Source: Micromonospora chersina (GTDB lineage Bacteria > Actinomycetota > Actinomycetes > Mycobacteriales > Micromonosporaceae). Taken from it: a stretch of 64,000 nucleotides of DNA. Under the pieces are notes generated by a model that did not search any database, had not been told where the DNA came from, and saw nothing but the letters and a program-made list of their open reading frames with translations. Both the position numbers and the translations under genes were made by a program. Location of the stretch: NCBI RefSeq assembly GCF_900091475.1, contig NZ_FMIB01000002.1:2170001-2234000 (forward strand), in the 5' to 3' direction. Of the stretch, positions 47,922 through 56,856 are shown piece after piece (within the stretch, counting starts at the first letter, position 1; each line of letters starts with the position of its first letter).

Positions 47922-48488
47922 ATGCGTCTGCCCAAGGTCACCCGGTTCCTCGCCACCGTCGCCACCGCGGCGCTGGCGGCGCTGGGCGCCGTCACCGTCG
48001 ACGCGGCGCCGGCCGCCGCAGCCGTCCGCAACGTCTGCTACAACACCAGCCAGGCCGGGCCGTTCGCGAGCTACGCCGTGCAGGCCGCCTCGATCTGGAA
48101 CAACGCCACCAACAACATCAACATGGCGCAGTGCGGCTCGAACCTGATGATCTACTACACCTACGGCGGCGGCTCGTACGCCCAGCGCACGAGCCTCGGC
48201 AACGGCCGCGTGGTCATCGACTACTACCAGGCGCAGCAGTACTCGCCGCTGCGCATCATGACGCACGAGATCGGGCACATCCTCGGCCTGCCCGACAACT
48301 ACAACGGCAACTGCGCCATCCTGATGTCCGGCGGCAGCGCCGGCACCAGCTGCACCAACCCGTACCCGAGCTCCACCGAGGCCGCCCGGGTCGACTCGCT
48401 GTTCGGCTTCGCCGCCCGCAGCGAGGTGACGTCGCAGGTCTTCACCGGCAGCTGGCCGGCACCCGTCGCGGCGGGCGCCCAGCGCTGA
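47922..48488 (+). CDS. Secreted snapalysin-type zinc metalloprotease (family M7)
   Basis: A 188-residue extracellular protease. Residues 1-34 form a signal peptide ending in an AAA-type cleavage site. The zinc motif HEIGHILGLPD (HExxHxxGxxD) is the hallmark of snapalysin, the smallest metzincin-like protease. The mature size and the four cysteines agree with the family. AAGGAG precedes the ATG. In Streptomyces the gene is usually divergent from a LysR activator; here the divergent neighbour is the NRPS operon. Confidence 0.93.
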   Translation: MRLPKVTRFLATVATAALAALGAVTVDAAPAAAAVRNVCYNTSQAGPFASYAVQAASIWNNATNNINMAQCGSNLMIYYTYGGGSYAQRTSLGNGRVVIDYYQAQQYSPLRIMTHEIGHILGLPDNYNGNCAILMSGGSAGTSCTNPYPSSTEAARVDSLFGFAARSEVTSQVFTGSWPAPVAAGAQR

Positions 48489-48505
48489 CCGGCGGAAACG
48501 ACGAA

Positions 48506-48543
48506 GCCCGGCCGGACCGGCGGAGACGCCGACCCGGCCGGGC
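48506..48543. terminator. Hairpin between snapalysin and a convergent gene
   Basis: GCCCGGCCGG at 48506-48515 pairs with CCGGCCGGGC at 48534-48543, enclosing a smaller nested CGGCG/CGCCG stem. It lies between convergent genes and may serve both. Confidence 0.75.
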
Positions 48544-48552
48544 GATCCCGGT

Positions 48553-49422
48553 TCAGGACAGGAACTTGTCCAGCGCGGCCTCGATGGTGCCGCTGTCGGG
48601 GGAGGCGTACGACTTCATGGTGAGCTTGTTGTACGAGATGAAGCTCGGGCACCGGTTCGCCGGCGCGTTCACCGTGCCGCCGTCGCCGATCTTCTCGCCG
48701 GTCTTCGCCGCGTAGAAGGTCAGCGCGTAGCGCGAGGAGACGTAGGAGACTGTGACGATCTTCCCGTCGCTGTTCTTGTAGTCGCACTTCTTGGGCGTAC
48801 CCTCGCTGCCCTCCACGACCTTCAGGCAGCCGACCACCGCGACCGACTCGAAGTCGGCGCTCTTGCTGTAGTACGGCTTGGCCGAGCTGATCGACTTGGA
48901 CGACCAGTACGACGGCCGGTCGGGCGAGTTCGCGAACGTGTACGCCTTGGCCGGGGAGCCCGCGGTGTACGGAGCGGCGTTGAGGATCGGGCTGCCGTCG
49001 CAGACCGAGGACATGTCACTGGAGTAGCGGGCCGTCACGGCGTTGTTGTTCGACGGCTCCGGCGTCTCCGACTCCGCTCCTCCGGCGGACGGTCCCGCGG
49101 TCGGGCCGGCCGGGTTGCTGCCGCTCGACGCCACCGGGTCCGGCTTGTCGTCGCCGGCCGCCAGGAAGAGGCCGACACCGCCGCCGCAGAGCGCCAGCAG
49201 GACCACCGCGGCGCCGGCGGAGAGCCCGATGATCAGGCCCTTGTTCGACTTCGGCGGCGGTACCGGAGCGCCGAACTGCGGGGGCTGACCGGGCTGGCCG
49301 TAGCCGGGGTACGCCCCGGGCTGGGCGGGCTGCCCCCACTGGGGGTTGACCTGCGGGCCGGGCTGCTGCCCCCCGTAGTTCGGGTCCGGCTGCCCCCCGT
49401 ACGGGGGGTAACTGTTGGTCAT
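48553..49422 (-). CDS. Pro/Gly/Gln-rich membrane-anchored hypothetical protein
   Basis: A 289-residue protein. The first 60 residues are a cytoplasmic Pro/Gly/Tyr/Gln-rich tail (YPGYGQPGQPPQFG). A single membrane segment follows (GLIIGLSAGAAVVLLAL, about 63-90), then a Ser/Pro/Glu linker and a 150-residue extracellular domain with four cysteines that I do not recognise. The layout is common in actinobacterial cell-envelope proteins, which often act as sensors or are kinase substrates. No catalytic motif is seen. Confidence 0.72.
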   Translation of the reverse strand: MTNSYPPYGGQPDPNYGGQQPGPQVNPQWGQPAQPGAYPGYGQPGQPPQFGAPVPPPKSNKGLIIGLSAGAAVVLLALCGGGVGLFLAAGDDKPDPVASSGSNPAGPTAGPSAGGAESETPEPSNNNAVTARYSSDMSSVCDGSPILNAAPYTAGSPAKAYTFANSPDRPSYWSSKSISSAKPYYSKSADFESVAVVGCLKVVEGSEGTPKKCDYKNSDGKIVTVSYVSSRYALTFYAAKTGEKIGDGGTVNAPANRCPSFISYNKLTMKSYASPDSGTIEAALDKFLS

Positions 49423-49732
49423 CTGACGCCCTTATCGCTGTCGACGGGTACCCCGGCAATGGATCACGGACAGGGTAGTGAGCGGCGCAAATTCCACCGC
49501 CGGTCGACGAGCGGCACCGGGCCCGCGGGCGACACGGTGCGTGGCGGCCCGCCCATCCGTCCGTGATGGACCCGGCGGGCACCGACGACCGCTCCGAGCC
49601 CGGCCGACCGGCCGGATCAGCGTGCTGGCGCGGGATTCGGCCGCCCGGGGAGCCGTTGCGACGCCCCTGGGTCGCGCGGCCGCCAACGTGACGGACATCA
49701 CCTCCGATCAATGGGAGGCGTCCCACCGCGGG
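49423..49732. other. Intergenic region, no gene seen
   Basis: About 310 bases between the start of the membrane-protein gene and the end of the cyclophilin gene, both on the minus strand. The short frames here lack ribosome sites and homology. It must contain the promoter of the membrane-protein gene, but I could not pick clear -35 and -10 boxes. Confidence 0.5.
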
Positions 49733-49766
49733 CTCCCGGCGGGGCGGCGCACCGCCCCGCCGGGAG
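49733..49766 (-). terminator. Strong hairpin after the cyclophilin gene
   Basis: A perfect 15-bp stem (49733-49747 with 49752-49766) with a four-base loop, six bases beyond the cyclophilin stop. Confidence 0.85.
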
Positions 49767-49771
49767 GTGGC

Positions 49772-50530
49772 TCAGCGGCCCCGGGTGGCCTTGCAGATCT
49801 CCACCGGCAGGGCCGGCGCGCCGTCGACCGGTGCCGGGTCCTCGGGCGTGGCGGCGATGCCACCCGCCGCGATCCGGTCCAGCGTGGCCAGCCCGGCCTC
49901 GTCGATGGTGCCGAACACCGTGTAGTTGGGGCGCAGCGCCGAGTCGGACTGGACCAGGAAGAACTGGCTGCCGTTGGTGTCCGGGCCGGCGTTCGCCATG
50001 GCCAGGGTGCCCCGGGCGTAGAGGCGGCGGACCCCGGTCGGGTCGGTCGGCGCCGGCGGAAGGTCGGTCGGCAGCTCGTCGGCGTACCGGTAACCCGGCC
50101 CGCCCTCGCCGGTGCCGGACGGGTCACCACACTGGAGCACCTTCAGCGTCGGGTACGCGGTGAGCCGGTGGCAGGGGGTCCGGTCGTAGAACCGGTGCCG
50201 GGCCAGGTGCAGGAAACTCTGCACGGTGCACGGGGCCTGCTCGCGGTCGAGGGTCAGCCCGATCGGCCCCTGGTTGGTCCGCAGCGTGACCCGGACCGTC
50301 CCCCGGTCGGGCGTGTGGCGGGGATCCGGCGGCAGCGGCACCGGCCGGGCGGCCGGCTCGTCCGGCGTCGGCGTGTACGCGCACGGGCCCTTCGTGGGCG
50401 CCGGGTCGGCGGCCGGCGCCGCGGACGCGGCAACGCCGCCGGTGGCGACCAGCGCGGCGGAGATCGTCGCCACCCCGGCGAGGCGGGCGAGCAACGGCGG
50501 TACGGCGTGCGGTCGGGTTTCGCTCGACAC
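49772..50530 (-). CDS. Secreted cyclophilin-type peptidyl-prolyl isomerase
   Basis: A 252-residue isomerase. An N-terminal signal peptide (about 1-40, LAGVATISAALVATGGV then an ASA site) directs export. The cyclophilin core is seen as FYDRTPCHRL, GTLAMANAGPDTNGSQFFLV and YTVFGTI. It probably helps folding of exported proteins. A GTG start is preceded only by a weak ribosome site. Confidence 0.9.
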   Translation of the reverse strand: MSSETRPHAVPPLLARLAGVATISAALVATGGVAASAAPAADPAPTKGPCAYTPTPDEPAARPVPLPPDPRHTPDRGTVRVTLRTNQGPIGLTLDREQAPCTVQSFLHLARHRFYDRTPCHRLTAYPTLKVLQCGDPSGTGEGGPGYRYADELPTDLPPAPTDPTGVRRLYARGTLAMANAGPDTNGSQFFLVQSDSALRPNYTVFGTIDEAGLATLDRIAAGGIAATPEDPAPVDGAPALPVEICKATRGR

Positions 50531-50711
50531 GTGGGTCCTCCCTGGACTCGTGGTACCAGAAAGACCGGAGTCTATGGAGGCGCTGACCGGATGTCGATGA
50601 CGGTCGACGCGTGCGCAAGGCCCCGGGCGCGCGCGTTGCCGTCGGCGCCCCGGAAGGTGACATGATGATGCGACCGAGCCGGTGCCTCAGGTGAGAAAGC
50701 GTGGGCTGCCC

Positions 50712-51035
50712 ATGGCGTCCTTCCGGGCGAGGACCTCCCGCGAGGCGGGACGCACGGTGATCCGGCTGGCCGGCGAGTGCGACCTCGCCGCCCGCGAGCG
50801 GCTGACCGGCACGCTGCTGGCCGCCGTGGACGGCGCTCCCGTCGTCGTGGTCGACCTGGCCGCGGTCGAGTTCCTCGACTCCACCGGCATCCACGCGCTG
50901 GTGGCCGCGCACCACCGGGCGCGGGCGGCGGACGGGCGGCTCTACCTGGTCAACGCCGAGGGGGCGGTGGCCGCCCTGCTGGAGCTCACCGGCGTCGGCG
51001 ACCTGCTGCGGCATCCCGACGGGGCCGGCTCGTGA
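50712..51035 (+). CDS. STAS-domain anti-sigma factor antagonist
   Basis: A 107-residue single STAS domain (RsbV/SpoIIAA type). The phosphorylatable Ser is in FLDSTGIHAL. I prefer the ATG at 50712, directly before the domain; GTG codons at 50682 and 50691 are alternatives. Unphosphorylated antagonists bind the anti-sigma kinase and free the sigma factor. It is followed 39 bases later by an anti-sigma kinase gene, its likely partner. Confidence 0.88.
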   Translation: MASFRARTSREAGRTVIRLAGECDLAARERLTGTLLAAVDGAPVVVVDLAAVEFLDSTGIHALVAAHHRARAADGRLYLVNAEGAVAALLELTGVGDLLRHPDGAGS

Positions 51036-51074
51036 CGGCGCCGGGAGACGTGCCGCCCGCCGGGGAGAAGGCCC

Positions 51075-51464
51075 GTGGCTGACCACCCCACCGTCCCGCC
51101 CGACACCATGCCCTACGACCACGCGGCGGACCTGTCCGCCGTGCGCGCGTTCGTCTCGGCCCGCGCGCTGGCCGGCGGGCTGCCCGCCGCCCGGGTCGAC
51201 CTGCTCGCGCTGGTGGTGAGCGAGCTGACCACCAACACCCTCCAGCACACCGACGGTGGCGGCTCGGTCCGGGTGTGGGTCGAGGCCGGGCAGCTGTGCT
51301 GTGACGTCGTGGACCGGGGCGGGCCGCGCCCGACGGCCCGCCGGATGCCCCCGCCCGACGCCGTGCGGGGCCGAGGGCTGGCCATCGTGGCGGCGTTCTG
51401 CGACGAGGTCGACGTCCGGCCGGGTCCGGCCGGGACGGTGGTGCGTGTCCGGTTCGACCTCTGA
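51075..51464 (+). CDS. Anti-sigma factor serine kinase (RsbW-like)
   Basis: A 129-residue GHKL ATPase domain. VVSELTTNTLQHT is the N-box, DRGGPRP the G1 region and GRGLAIV the G2 region. It starts at GTG after GGGGAGAAGG. With the STAS gene upstream and the convergent PP2C phosphatase downstream it forms a complete partner-switching set; the sigma factor itself is not in the window next to it. Confidence 0.88.
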   Translation: MADHPTVPPDTMPYDHAADLSAVRAFVSARALAGGLPAARVDLLALVVSELTTNTLQHTDGGGSVRVWVEAGQLCCDVVDRGGPRPTARRMPPPDAVRGRGLAIVAAFCDEVDVRPGPAGTVVRVRFDL

Positions 51465-51470
51465 GGACGG

Positions 51471-53030
51471 TCAGGGCAGCACGCGGACGGCCAGGGTGCA
51501 GGTGTCGTCGTCCGGGCTGGGCCGGTGCAGCGCCTCGCGCAGCCGTGCCAGCGGGCGTGCCCCGGGCTGACCGGAGAGCGCCGACAGGGCCGACCGCACC
51601 GCCGCCAGCTCGTCCTCGGGGTTGCCGGCGCGGCGTTCCACCAGCCCGTCGGTGTAGAGCAGCAGCACGTCGTCGCCGCGCAGCTCGGTGGTGACCACCG
51701 GGTAGCGGGTCGCGGGGTCGGCGCCCAGCAGCATCCCGGCGGGCCGGCCGAGGTCACCGGTCGCGCCCGCCCGGGACAGCATCGGCAGCGGGTGCCCGGC
51801 CCGGGCCCAGGCCAGCCGCCGGGTGGCCGGGTCGAAGACCGCGATCACGGCGGTGCCCGTGATGGCCAACTGGCCGCAGAGCCGGTTCATGTGCCCGAGC
51901 AGCGCCGCGGGTTCGCGGATGCCGATCGAGAGCCACGCGACGAGCGCGAAGCGCAGGTGGGCCATCCCACTGGCCGCCTCCAGCCCGTGCCCCGCGACGT
52001 CGCCGACCGCCAGGACGACCGACCCGTCCGGCAACGTCTCGGCGTGGTACCAGTCGCCGCCGACCCGCAGCGCGCTCTCCGCCGGCAGGTAGCCGACCAG
52101 CACCTCCAGGCCGGCCAGGGACAGCGGCTCGCGCGGCACCGGTTGGATGAGGTTCTGAAGCTGGGCGGCGAGGCGGTGCTCGGCCAGCGCGGTCGTCTCC
52201 CGGGTCCGCAACTGGTCGCTGAGCTGCTCGATGGCGCTGCGCGACCTCTCCCGGGCGGTCACGTCCTGGACCACCGCATAGATCTTCACCGGCGCGCCGC
52301 CCTCGTCGCGGGCCACGTCCGACAGGATCCGCAGGTACTTGACGGTCCGGCCGGCACGGAACCGCACGGTCACGTCCGACGCGGCGCCGCTGTCGAGCGT
52401 CTGCCAGGCGGTCTCGCGCAGGCCGTGGTCGTCGGGGAGGAGCGCGGCGGCCTGGTCGGCCCGGGACATCGGTCCGAGCGCCGGGTCCCGCTCGAAGATG
52501 CGGTACATCCCCGGGGACCAGTCGCTGCGGCCGGTGACCAGGTCGTACTCGGCCCAGCCGAGGCTGCCGAGCAGCTCGGTACGCGCCAGCCGCCGGCGGT
52601 GCTCGTCCAGCCGCTGCCACCAGACCAGCAGCCCGTCCAGCACCCGGTACACGGTCACGTCGAATACCGAGTCGGTGACGACACCCGCGCCGTGCCCGGC
52701 GTACCGGAAGTCGGGCAGGTGGGCGGGCTCCCCGGTGGCCAGCACCTCGTGGTACGCCTGCCACAGCGGGCCGGCGACCATGCCGGGATACAGCGCGCTG
52801 AGCCGCTGGCCGACGCGTTCGGCGCCCCGGCCGTGGACGTCCCGCCCCTGGGCGCTCGCGGCGGCGACCAGGAAGTCCACGACCGCGCCGTCCGGCGCCC
52901 GCACCGGCAGCAGCCACGTGCAGCCCGCGGGGATCGCCGCCAGCACCTGCCGGACCGCCGCCACCATGGGGTCGGCGATCGACCGGGACGCCACCTCCGC
53001 GGGCGCGCGCGACACGGCCTCCTCTGCCAT
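51471..53030 (-). CDS. PP2C (SpoIIE-type) phosphatase with PAS-like sensor regions
   Basis: A 519-residue regulator. Residues about 15-150 and 160-290 are PAS-like; the second holds WSPGMYRIFERDP and a PAC end, VKIYAVVQDVTARERSR. A linker coil leads into the SpoIIE phosphatase (about 315-519), with metal-binding residues in VGGDWYHA, VGDVAGHGLEAA and SPDDDTCTLAV. The ATG at 53030 is used because upstream codons are Arg/Pro-rich and unlike the domain. It would dephosphorylate a STAS antagonist, plausibly the one encoded at 50712, and so switch on a stress sigma factor. Confidence 0.88.
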   Translation of the reverse strand: MAEEAVSRAPAEVASRSIADPMVAAVRQVLAAIPAGCTWLLPVRAPDGAVVDFLVAAASAQGRDVHGRGAERVGQRLSALYPGMVAGPLWQAYHEVLATGEPAHLPDFRYAGHGAGVVTDSVFDVTVYRVLDGLLVWWQRLDEHRRRLARTELLGSLGWAEYDLVTGRSDWSPGMYRIFERDPALGPMSRADQAAALLPDDHGLRETAWQTLDSGAASDVTVRFRAGRTVKYLRILSDVARDEGGAPVKIYAVVQDVTARERSRSAIEQLSDQLRTRETTALAEHRLAAQLQNLIQPVPREPLSLAGLEVLVGYLPAESALRVGGDWYHAETLPDGSVVLAVGDVAGHGLEAASGMAHLRFALVAWLSIGIREPAALLGHMNRLCGQLAITGTAVIAVFDPATRRLAWARAGHPLPMLSRAGATGDLGRPAGMLLGADPATRYPVVTTELRGDDVLLLYTDGLVERRAGNPEDELAAVRSALSALSGQPGARPLARLREALHRPSPDDDTCTLAVRVLP

Positions 53031-53245
53031 GCCGGCAGCGTAGTCATCTCCGGTGCGCCGCGGTGGATCCGAGTGCGGTCGGCTCGGGAGCGTTCCGGCG
53101 AAAGTCGGTTGCCGCCCGTCGTGGACTCCGGCAGGTTGTGTCCATGACGTTCTGACGGACCGCACCCGAAGCTCCCGGGCCGCGCGCGCCACGAGCCGCG
53201 CCGCCCCGCCGTCCGCCTTTCCTCCTTCGCGAGAAACGAGCGTCC

Positions 53246-54427
53246 TTGTCCGCGCACCCCTCCCGGCGGGAGTCCCTGCCGCCGTCCACCCCGGCCACCG
53301 TCTCCGTCTTCGCCTCCCCCGGCAGCTGGATCGAGTCCGCCGCCCTCGACCAGTGCCGGCAGGTCGCCGCCCTCCCCGGCATGGTCCACGTCGCCGGCAT
53401 GCCCGACCTCCACCCCGGCAAGGGCGCCCCGATCGGCGCCGCCATGACGTCGACAGCGCTCTACCCGTTCCTGGTCGGCTCCGACATCGGCTGCGGCATC
53501 GCCGTGTTCCCCATCGCGCTCCGGCGCGCCGTACCCGAGCGGCTGGCCGCCCGGTTCCCCGACCTGGACCGGGCGCTGGACCCGAAGCGGGACGCGGACG
53601 ACCCAGCCTGGGCCGTCGTGACCGGCGACATCCCCGCCGGCCACCTCGACGGTCTCGGCACGGTGGGACGGGGCAACCACTTCGTCGAGCTGGCCCGGGT
53701 CGGCACCGTCCTCGCGCCGGAGCATGCGAGCCGGCTCGGGCTCGACGCCGGCGACCTGGTCCTCGTGGTGCACAGCGGCTCCCGCGGCCTGGGCGAGCGG
53801 ATCCTGCGGGCGCACACGGAGGCGCACGGCGCCGGCCCCGCCCCCGACCCGGCCGCCTACCTGGCCCGGCACGACGCCGCCGTGCGGTGGGGTTCGCTCA
53901 ACCGGCGGCTGCTGGCCGCCCGGGTCGCGCACGCCCTGGGTGCGGAGCCCACCGCGCCGATCGTCGACCAGTGCCACAACCTGGTCGAGGTCCGGGACGG
54001 GCACTACCTGCACCGCAAGGGCGCGGCCCCCGGAGACGGCCGGGACGTGCTCGTCGCCGGCACCCGGGGCACCCCCTCCTACCTGGTGGCCGCGCACGCC
54101 GGTCCGGCGGCCAACCACTCGGTGGCGCACGGCGCGGGCCGCAAGATGTCCCGCGCCGACGCGCTGCGCCGCGGCCGCGCCAAGCACACCGTCGAGGAGC
54201 TGCGCCGCACCCCGCTGGGCTCGGTCGTGGTGTGCGGCGAGCGCCAGTTGCTCTTCGAGGAGGCGCCCACCGCCTACAAGCGCATCGAGCAGGTGATCGG
54301 CGACCTGGCCGCGCACGACCTGGCCACACCGGTGGCCACCACGGTCCCGCTGGTCACGTACAAGACGCCCGACCTCGGCCCCCGGTCCGGGCGCCGGGAC
54401 AACCGGCGCGGGCGGGGCCGTCCGTGA
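53246..54427 (+). CDS. rtcB: RtcB-family RNA ligase of the PrfH-linked type
   Basis: A 393-residue 3'-phosphate RNA ligase. Metal-binding and catalytic elements are present: GSDIGCG (Asp, Cys), GNHFVEL, HSGSRGLG, LHRKGA, and HGAGR with the His that is guanylylated. The shorter length and the overlapping prfH gene mark it as the PrfH-associated branch (RtcB2), which joins cleaved rRNA. The start is TTG with GAGAAACGAG upstream. The stop overlaps the next start (GTGA). Confidence 0.92.
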   Translation: MSAHPSRRESLPPSTPATVSVFASPGSWIESAALDQCRQVAALPGMVHVAGMPDLHPGKGAPIGAAMTSTALYPFLVGSDIGCGIAVFPIALRRAVPERLAARFPDLDRALDPKRDADDPAWAVVTGDIPAGHLDGLGTVGRGNHFVELARVGTVLAPEHASRLGLDAGDLVLVVHSGSRGLGERILRAHTEAHGAGPAPDPAAYLARHDAAVRWGSLNRRLLAARVAHALGAEPTAPIVDQCHNLVEVRDGHYLHRKGAAPGDGRDVLVAGTRGTPSYLVAAHAGPAANHSVAHGAGRKMSRADALRRGRAKHTVEELRRTPLGSVVVCGERQLLFEEAPTAYKRIEQVIGDLAAHDLATPVATTVPLVTYKTPDLGPRSGRRDNRRGRGRP

Positions 54428-55044
54428 GCGTCCACCTGTTCCTCTCCGCCGGGCGGGGCCCGCAGGAGTGCGCCTGGGCGCTGGGCATGCTGCTGCCCCG
54501 CCTGGAGGCCGACGCCGGCCGGCGGGGGCTGACCACCAGTCGGGTCGAGACCGTGCCCGGTGACCGGCCCGGCACCTTCCGGTCGGCGCTGGTCCGGATC
54601 TCCGGCGCCGACGCCGCGGCGTTCGCCGTGGGCTGGACCGGCACCCTCTGCTGGCAGGCGCGCAGCCCGTACCGGGCCGGCAACGGGCGCCGGAACTGGT
54701 ACGTGACCGCCCGGCCGTGCCAGGTGGACGCCCCGGTCTCGACGTTCGCCGAACGGGACGTCGAGGTGGTGGCCGTCCGCACCGGCGGACCGGGCGGTCA
54801 GCACCGGAACAAGGCCAGCACGGCGGTGCGGGCCACCCACCGCCCCTCGGGCACGGTGGTGGTGGTCGACACCGAGCGGCAGTTCAGCCTGAACCGCAGG
54901 ATCGCCGTCGACCTGCTGCGCCGGCGGATCGCGCAGGCCGACGAGGCGACCCGGCGCGCCCTCACCGCCGGCCGCTGGCGGGTGCACGACGACCTGGTCC
55001 GCGGCGACCCCGTCCGGGTCGAACGCCCACGAACCCTCGGGTGA
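54424..55044 (+). CDS. prfH: Peptide chain release factor H homolog
   Basis: A 206-residue class I release-factor relative with the peptidyl-tRNA hydrolysis motif GGPGGQHRNK and no stop-codon recognition domain, as typical for PrfH. It probably releases peptides from ribosomes with a cut decoding centre so that RtcB can reseal the 16S rRNA. The GTG start overlaps rtcB, so the two are made together. Confidence 0.92.
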   Translation: MSVHLFLSAGRGPQECAWALGMLLPRLEADAGRRGLTTSRVETVPGDRPGTFRSALVRISGADAAAFAVGWTGTLCWQARSPYRAGNGRRNWYVTARPCQVDAPVSTFAERDVEVVAVRTGGPGGQHRNKASTAVRATHRPSGTVVVVDTERQFSLNRRIAVDLLRRRIAQADEATRRALTAGRWRVHDDLVRGDPVRVERPRTLG

Positions 55045-55159
55045 CCCGCGCTCCGGGTGGTTTCGGCGCCGGCGTCCCGGGTGGTGCGTCGGCGCCAAGC
55101 CTTCGGCGGTGGCGGACGTTCGGCGGGCGGCTGCCCGGGTAACCGCGCCGGAGCCGACC

Positions 55160-55181
55160 AGGGGCCCTCACAGGGGCCCCT
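55160..55181 (+). terminator. Hairpin after the rtcB-prfH operon
   Basis: AGGGGCCC at 55160-55167 pairs with GGGCCCCT at 55174-55181 across a six-base loop, about 115 bases after prfH and 38 bases before the DNA ligase start. It separates the two operons. Confidence 0.45.
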
Positions 55182-55218
55182 CGCCCGGGCTGACCGCCGG
55201 GCGAGCCACGGAGACCCC

Positions 55219-56274
55219 ATGCTGCGACCACCGCTCACCCCGATGCTCGCCGCGCCGGTGGCGGAACTGCCCACCGGCCCGGACCTGGCGTACGAGCCGA
55301 AGTGGGACGGGTGGCGGACCCTCGCGTTCCGCGACGCGGCCGGGGTGCGGCTGCAGTCCCGGGCCGGCCGGGACCTCACCGGCTACTTCCCCGACGTCAC
55401 CGCGACGCTGCGGTTTCTGCCCGCCGGCACGGTGCTCGACGGCGAGCTGATCGTGTGGGCGGAGGGCCGCACCGACTTCGCGCTGCTCCAGCGGCGGGTG
55501 ACCGCCGGGCGTGGACTCGCCGCGCTGGCCGAGCAGCATCCCGCGCACTTCGTGGCCTTCGACCTGCTCAGCGGCCCGGGCGGGGAGCCGCTGCTGGACC
55601 TCCCGCTGACCGGCCGGCGGGACCGGCTGGCGCGGCTGCTCGACGGTGCGCCCCCGGGACTCGTCCTGTGCCCGCAGACCGGGGACCTCTCCGAGGCCCG
55701 GGAGTGGCTCCGGACGTGGACCGAGGCCGGCGTTGAGGGGATCGTCGTCAAGCGGCGCGACGGCCGGTACGAGCCGGGGCGTCGCGGCTGGCAGAAGGTA
55801 CGCGCGCACCGCACCGTGGAGACCCTCGTCGGCGGCGTCACGGGCCCGGTGACCGATCCGGACACGCTCCTCGTCGGCCGGTGCGACGACCGGGGACGCC
55901 TGCGCTACCTGGGGCGGACCCACCCGCTGCACCGGCGACAGCGCCGCGAGCTCGCCGGGCTGCTCCGGCCGGCCGCCGCGCAGGGCCACCCCTGGCCGGA
56001 ACCGCTGCCCGGCGGATGGACCGGCCAGCTGAACCCGGCGCCGCCGCTGCCGTACACGCCGGTGCGTCACGACCTCGTCGTCGAGGTGGAGGCCGACACG
56101 GCGTACGAGCACGGGCGCTGGCGGCACCGCGTCCGGCACCTGCGGCCCCGGCTCGACCTGGCCGCCGACGACCTGCCCGTGCTCACCGACGGACCGGAGG
56201 CGCTGGGCGGTGACGGGGCGGCCGGCGGGACGGGCGGTGTAGGCACGGGCCGACCGGGTAGGCGCACCGGGTGA
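55219..56274 (+). CDS. ATP-dependent DNA ligase
   Basis: A 351-residue ligase. Motif I is EPKWDGWR with the adenylated Lys, motif III is FVAFDLL, motif IV is EGIVVKR, and motif V is GWQKVR; an OB-fold follows and a Gly-rich tail ends the protein. It resembles the LigC or LigD-ligase-domain enzymes used in actinobacterial end joining or repair. No Ku gene lies in the window. CACGGAGA precedes the ATG, and the stop overlaps the next gene (GTGA). Confidence 0.9.
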   Translation: MLRPPLTPMLAAPVAELPTGPDLAYEPKWDGWRTLAFRDAAGVRLQSRAGRDLTGYFPDVTATLRFLPAGTVLDGELIVWAEGRTDFALLQRRVTAGRGLAALAEQHPAHFVAFDLLSGPGGEPLLDLPLTGRRDRLARLLDGAPPGLVLCPQTGDLSEAREWLRTWTEAGVEGIVVKRRDGRYEPGRRGWQKVRAHRTVETLVGGVTGPVTDPDTLLVGRCDDRGRLRYLGRTHPLHRRQRRELAGLLRPAAAQGHPWPEPLPGGWTGQLNPAPPLPYTPVRHDLVVEVEADTAYEHGRWRHRVRHLRPRLDLAADDLPVLTDGPEALGGDGAAGGTGGVGTGRPGRRTG

Positions 56275-56771
56275 GCGACTGGCAGAGGCTGCTCGTCCCC
56301 GACACGCCGCTGTGGGAGATCGCGCTCCGGGGCAGCGTGATCTACCTGGTGCTGTTCTTCCTCCTGCGGGTGCTGCTGAAGCGGGAGAGCGGCAGCACCG
56401 GCGTCACCGACCTGCTGGTCATCGTGCTGATCGCCGACGCCGCGCAGAACGGCATGTCGAACGACTACACGTCCATAACGGACGGCGTGCTGCTGGTCGC
56501 GGTGATCATCGGCTGGGCGTACCTGCTCGACCTGCTGGCGTACCGCTGGCCCGCCGTCGCCCGGATCGTCCAGCCGGGGTCGCTGGTGCTGGTGCGCGAC
56601 GGCCGCGTCCTGCGCCGCAACATGCGGCGCGAGCTGGTCACCGACGAGGAGCTGTACAGCCAGCTCCGGCAGCGGGGCGTCGAGCACCTCGGCGACGTCA
56701 AGGAGGTCCGGATGGAGTCCCAGGGCCAGTTCAGCGTGATCCCCCGCGAGGGCGGGCGCGACCGGAGCTGA
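56271..56771 (+). CDS. DUF421 (YetF-like) membrane protein
   Basis: A 166-residue protein with about three membrane segments in the first 90 residues (VIYLVLFFLLRVLL, VTDLLVIVLIADAA, GVLLVAVIIGWAYLLDLL) and a soluble C-terminus holding the family signature RNMRRELVTDEELYSQLRQRG. The family's function is unknown. It overlaps the DNA ligase stop by GTGA, so they share a transcript. Confidence 0.85.
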   Translation: MSDWQRLLVPDTPLWEIALRGSVIYLVLFFLLRVLLKRESGSTGVTDLLVIVLIADAAQNGMSNDYTSITDGVLLVAVIIGWAYLLDLLAYRWPAVARIVQPGSLVLVRDGRVLRRNMRRELVTDEELYSQLRQRGVEHLGDVKEVRMESQGQFSVIPREGGRDRS

Positions 56772-56775
56772 GGCC

Positions 56776-56800
56776 GTTTGCTGCCGGCCGGCTCGGGAAG
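56776..56800 (+). promoter_or_regulatory. SigB/SigF-type stress promoter upstream of the small SAP-like gene
   Basis: GTTT at 56776-56779, 15 bases, GGGAAG at 56795-56800. GTTTGC and the spacing are the same as in the promoters at 10295 and 12672. The start codon of the small protein lies 57 bases downstream. Confidence 0.6.
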
Positions 56801-56856
56801 GCGACGTCGGAGTGGCGCGCGGAGCCGCCCGCGCCAGCCCACGGAGGGAGCACGAC

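Noticed and set aside
48553..49422. The Pro/Gly-rich protein as a transporter or enzyme
   Set aside because: It has only one membrane segment and no catalytic motif; the N-terminal Pro/Gly tail is a common envelope-protein feature.
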